From NCBI GenBank assembly GCA_000969725.1, contig JXSR01S015724.1: a stretch of DNA of 25,101 bases. One strand, given 5' to 3'. A program made the translations under genes and the position numbers. Origin of the DNA: Ophiothrix spiculata (Eukaryota; Echinodermata; Ophiuroidea; Amphilepidida; Ophiotrichidae). The first letter of the stretch is position 1, and each line of letters opens with the position of its first letter. The notes under the pieces were generated by a model. It made no database searches, had not been told where the DNA came from, and was given only the letters and a program-made list of their open reading frames with translations. Of this stretch, positions 22,430-25,101 are shown one piece after another.

Positions 22430-22568
22430 GTTGTTGGATTTAATTCGTGAACGCGTACTCAGAGCCTTGTGCGTACACGCGAACTAAACAACCTTGAAAA
22501 TATACGCTTGCGTCAGGGACCACTGCGTACTTGCTATCAACACGCGTTCATGAATTAAATCCAACAAC
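22430..22568. mobile_element. Inverted-repeat element, 139 bp
   Basis: GTTGTTGGATTTAATTCGTG then AACGCGT at the left is mirrored by ACGCGTTCATGAATTAAATC then CAACAAC at the right, about 27 bp with one mismatch. The interior has several GCGTAC motifs. Superfamily unknown. Confidence 0.7.
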
Positions 22569-22916
22569 TATAGTAAAAAGGGTCATTCTGCATACTGGAG
22601 TCATAAAATAGTCATTATGATCTCATAAACTGATGCAGTATACCAACATTTTAGTTCTACACCTATATAGTTAAAGCAATTTCATTCCTCTTGGCATGAA
22701 ATTTGACTCCTTGAGAGAATTAGAGTTAAGATATATACCAGGTGTCCTGAAAAATGGTCACATGTAGAAAGATGGTAAGTTGCGAAACGTATAGGCCTAT
22801 CAATTGGAGCAATGAAATGTAGCGGATAAATACACCCGTAGTTGCTCATAAAATTTCAAGACCGCGACATTTTTGAGTTATCAACAAAGATAGATTCAAG
22901 TAAATAATAGACAACC

Positions 22917-23217
22917 TAATGCTGCTTTCATACTTATTGTCGCTTTGTAGCTTTGCAGCTCTGTCGCTTCAACCTCCCTTGCTTCGCTTCACACTTTTGT
23001 AGCTTTACAGTTTTGCCGCTTTGCAAATTTGCCGCTTCATGTCGCTGTGAAAGTTGAATTCTTTTCAACTCGAAAAGTCTTGTTGTGCGACAACATTTTG
23101 CCGATATCGATTATTTCAGCGACATTAGCTTTGCCGCTACTACAACAGGAAACAGCAAGATTTTGCAAAAAATAATAGACAAAGCTGCAAAACTACACGA
23201 GTATGAAAGCAGCATTA
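22917..23217. mobile_element. TA-flanked MITE, 297 bp, with GCTTTG-rich interior
   Basis: The element spans 22919-23215. Ends ATGCTGCTTTCATAC and GTATGAAAGCAGCAT are exact inverses, flanked by TA on each side, which could be a target duplication. The interior repeats variants of TTTGCCGCTT, GTCGCTTTG and GTAGCTTT on the left half and their complements on the right half. The superfamily is open. Confidence 0.7.
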
Positions 23218-24308
23218 CTATGGTGGGGTGATTTTATAAAAAGTCACCCTGCAAAAAAAGAAATCACCCTGCAAATTAGTTACCCCACACCCCGCAAATT
23301 AGTTGCCCCACCCGACAATTTATTGACACCCAAATACGGTTGATGATTAACAATTTGCTTGGTGACTATAAGTTTCATAAGTCATAAGTATCATAAGTTC
23401 CTACCCATGGTTTCTACACGCCTGCAGATGAATTAAATTTTTCTGATAATTATTGGCACACCAATCAAGTCTCATCGATTTGAAATCGGAATGTATCAAA
23501 TTCTCCAACAGGCGACACCGATTTGCAAGGAACAGATGATTTAAAAAAAATTAACTCTGAATTCAATTCCGTCTAATTCCTGAACGACACACTGAAGGTA
23601 AAACCATTAACACCATGAATACACATACATGTACACAATACCAATAACACGAAGGATTCGCTCCACAGCGTGGGCTATTCAATTCAATTTAACGTGACAG
23701 CACACGATAGCATAATTGACCTGTTGAATACCGTCTAACAGTAACCCCTGGCCCTGTTTTCATTTGATACTGATAATGGTTCTCTGCGTGTAATTGATCA
23801 ATTCACAACAATTGAATTCACAGGTATTTTTTTTTTTTAAATTGGCCAGTCTCTATTTCACGTTTAAGAACTTGATCTATTCTGGCTACAAATCGATAAG
23901 ACTTGGTTGTTGTGCCAAAAATATCAGCCGGAAATTTATATCATCTGCAGGCATGTAGAAATCATGGGTGCGGAGTTTACTTTCTTTGGCTTCAGTAGGG
24001 AAGCATGGACATGGGTCAGTGTAGAATTCCTATATTCAATTACTTCTGTCTGCTGTAGGCCTATACATCTATTGTAACCACAAACATGATTCAACTCCAA
24101 TAAGGAGCACACCATCAGACATCCAGGGGTGGGAGTTAGAAAGTTAGGGTCCAGTACTTTTTTGTACTTTCATCTTCAAGTAATTTTATAATTCCATTGA
24201 GTATTTTCTGCTATAATTGGGAAATATTAGAAGAAACTTTTTTTTTTCATGATAAAAAAATCATTATCCTGTACTCATGACTGTTCTTATTGCTGATTTG
24301 TATTTCAG

Positions 24309-24941
24309 GAATACTACATGCTGGTGTAGGAGCACCTGAGATCAACAATTTCTTGTCACGTTTAGACGTCCCGCCCATCTCGCCACAGACCTTCAAAAGC
24401 CCAGAGCGGGAAGTTGGTCCTAAGGTTGAGATTCTTGCAAAGCAAAGCTGCCAATCAGCTTTAAAAGAGAAGCCCATTCAAAGTGCAGAAAAACTAGCAC
24501 CAGTAGTCAACTTTCGAGAGCGGGAAGTTCATCCTGAGGTTGCGATTCTTGCAAAGCAAAGCTGTCAACCAGCTTTAAAAGAGAAGCCCATTCAAAGATG
24601 CATCGAAAGTGCACCATTAGCCAACTCTCAAGCCAATGAGTCCCTCAATAACAATATCGCACCTAAAAGTAGCAAGACAAAACACTACATGCCGAGTGAG
24701 TCCAATGACTACAGTGTAGCGTCTGCAGTTTGCCAAAAAAATGTAGGTAGAACTTACATAACGGATGTAAATTTGAAGAGCAACTTGTCCCCTGGAACAA
24801 CCTACCAGTCTGTATACTGTTTGGAAAGAGAAGAGGACGATAATCAAATTCCACATCCGGAGATAGAGCCACTACTTGAAAACCCAGATCTTACTAAGGA
24901 TGTAGACATTATAATTTTCGACTTGGAGACTACAGGATTAG
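24309..24941 (+). CDS. Mutator-like/DEDD exonuclease protein, exon (gene continues off the window)
   Basis: The exon is 633 bp, phase 1-1, acceptor TTGTATTTCAG, donor TTAG|GTAACA. It encodes about 210 residues without a stop. It begins 'GILHAGVGAPEINNFLSRLD' and 'VPPISPQTFKSPEREVGPKV', the typical continuation of the Mutator-like domain seen in invertebrate multicopy genes. A 38-residue unit with 'EREVGPKVEILAKQSCQSAL' and 'KEKPIQ' is duplicated in tandem. After a low-complexity linker it ends with 'DVDIIIFDLETTGLG', the Exo I motif (D-x-E) of DnaQ/DEDD 3'-5' exonucleases. The remaining exonuclease motifs would lie beyond the window. Neither downstream CAG in the window (24980, 25045) gives a sensible continuation. 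Likely one member of a multicopy, possibly transposon-derived family. Confidence 0.75.
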
Positions 24942-25101
24942 GTAACAGCATATTTGTCTTTTATCATTTTTACATTTCAGGTGTAGGTCTAATTTCTATA
25001 TCATGTATAAGTTGGTATATGGTTATAGTTGTATTTACGTTTCAGATCAAGATATAGGCCTACTTCGCTTATGTTACTGAAAGAAATAACGACAGGGATG
25101 A
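24942..25101 (+). other. Intron following the exonuclease exon (partial)
   Basis: It begins GTAACA. Candidate acceptors at 24980 and 25045 open frames that stop within the window and show no exonuclease similarity, so the next exon is probably beyond the end. Confidence 0.5.

Larger units (their letters stand above)
21790..24308 (+). other. Probable intron of the Mutator-like gene, with three TIR elements
   Basis: Intron of 2519 bp, GTAAGT to TGTATTTCAG, phase 1 on both sides. It carries three small inverted-repeat elements at 22055-22208, 22430-22568 and 22919-23215. A short run of CACCCTGCAAA-type repeats lies at 23240-23300. The stretch 23330-24300 shows nothing I recognise. Confidence 0.6.

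Noticed and set aside
24981-25057. Continuation exons of the exonuclease gene at the CAG sites 24980 and 25045
   Set aside because: In the required phase both run into stops (about 25054 and 25079) and show none of the residues expected after the Exo I motif.
1-25101. CRISPR array, bacterial operon or integrated virus
   Set aside because: No regular spacer-repeat pattern, no prokaryotic gene density and no viral genes; the window is plainly animal intron-exon sequence.

Overview
This is a window of animal nuclear DNA: AT-rich, intron-dense, with short exons bounded by GT-AG splice sites and introns full of small transposon remnants. The protein similarity and repeat content (a tRNA-derived SINE, many terminal-inverted-repeat (TIR) elements, a scattered 'ATAGGCCTA' motif, a Mutator-like/exonuclease gene) suggest an invertebrate deuterostome. 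An ambulacrarian (sea urchin, sea star or acorn worm) is my best guess, not proven. A run of 50 N at 13205-13254 shows this is a scaffolded assembly.

The main content is the middle of one plus-strand gene, a NUP153 orthologue (nuclear-basket nucleoporin). I place 15 exons between 1234 and 20637. Their intron phases match at every junction (1,2,0,0,0,0,2,0,0,0,1,0,1,1,1) and they encode about 871 codons without a stop. In order they hold a Ser/Thr-rich N-terminal part; the NUP153 signature block around 'SPFYPGRTTFGG' and 'AKRILETLEKMSTP' (4272-5246); low-complexity linkers; a large exon with three RanBP2-type zinc fingers (15094-15694); and the start of the FG-repeat domain on small phase 1-1 exons (16901-20637). 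The first and last exons of the gene lie outside the window.

The gene shows repeated local exon duplication. There are two decayed copies of exon 6 just upstream of it (5707-5976), two decayed copies of the end of the zinc-finger exon (15748-15912), a five-unit tandem array of an FG exon with its splice donor (19588-20150), and two paralogous FG exons (16901-17059 and 20437-20637).

Introns carry an RTE-like non-LTR retrotransposon tail (3368-3790, minus strand), two copies of one tRNA-derived SINE, PIF/Harbinger-type MITEs with TTA target duplications, hAT-type elements including a nested pair at 9244-10224, several foldback elements, and an ~820 bp direct duplication bordering the assembly gap.

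At the right end (about 21412-24941 and beyond) lies a second plus-strand coding unit. It has a CxxC-containing domain resembling the Mutator-like transposase domain of invertebrate multicopy genes, followed by the first motif of a DEDD exonuclease (DLETTGLG). Its first exon is frameshifted, so it may be a decaying multicopy gene. It sits downstream of the last visible NUP153 exon, in what is probably a NUP153 intron.
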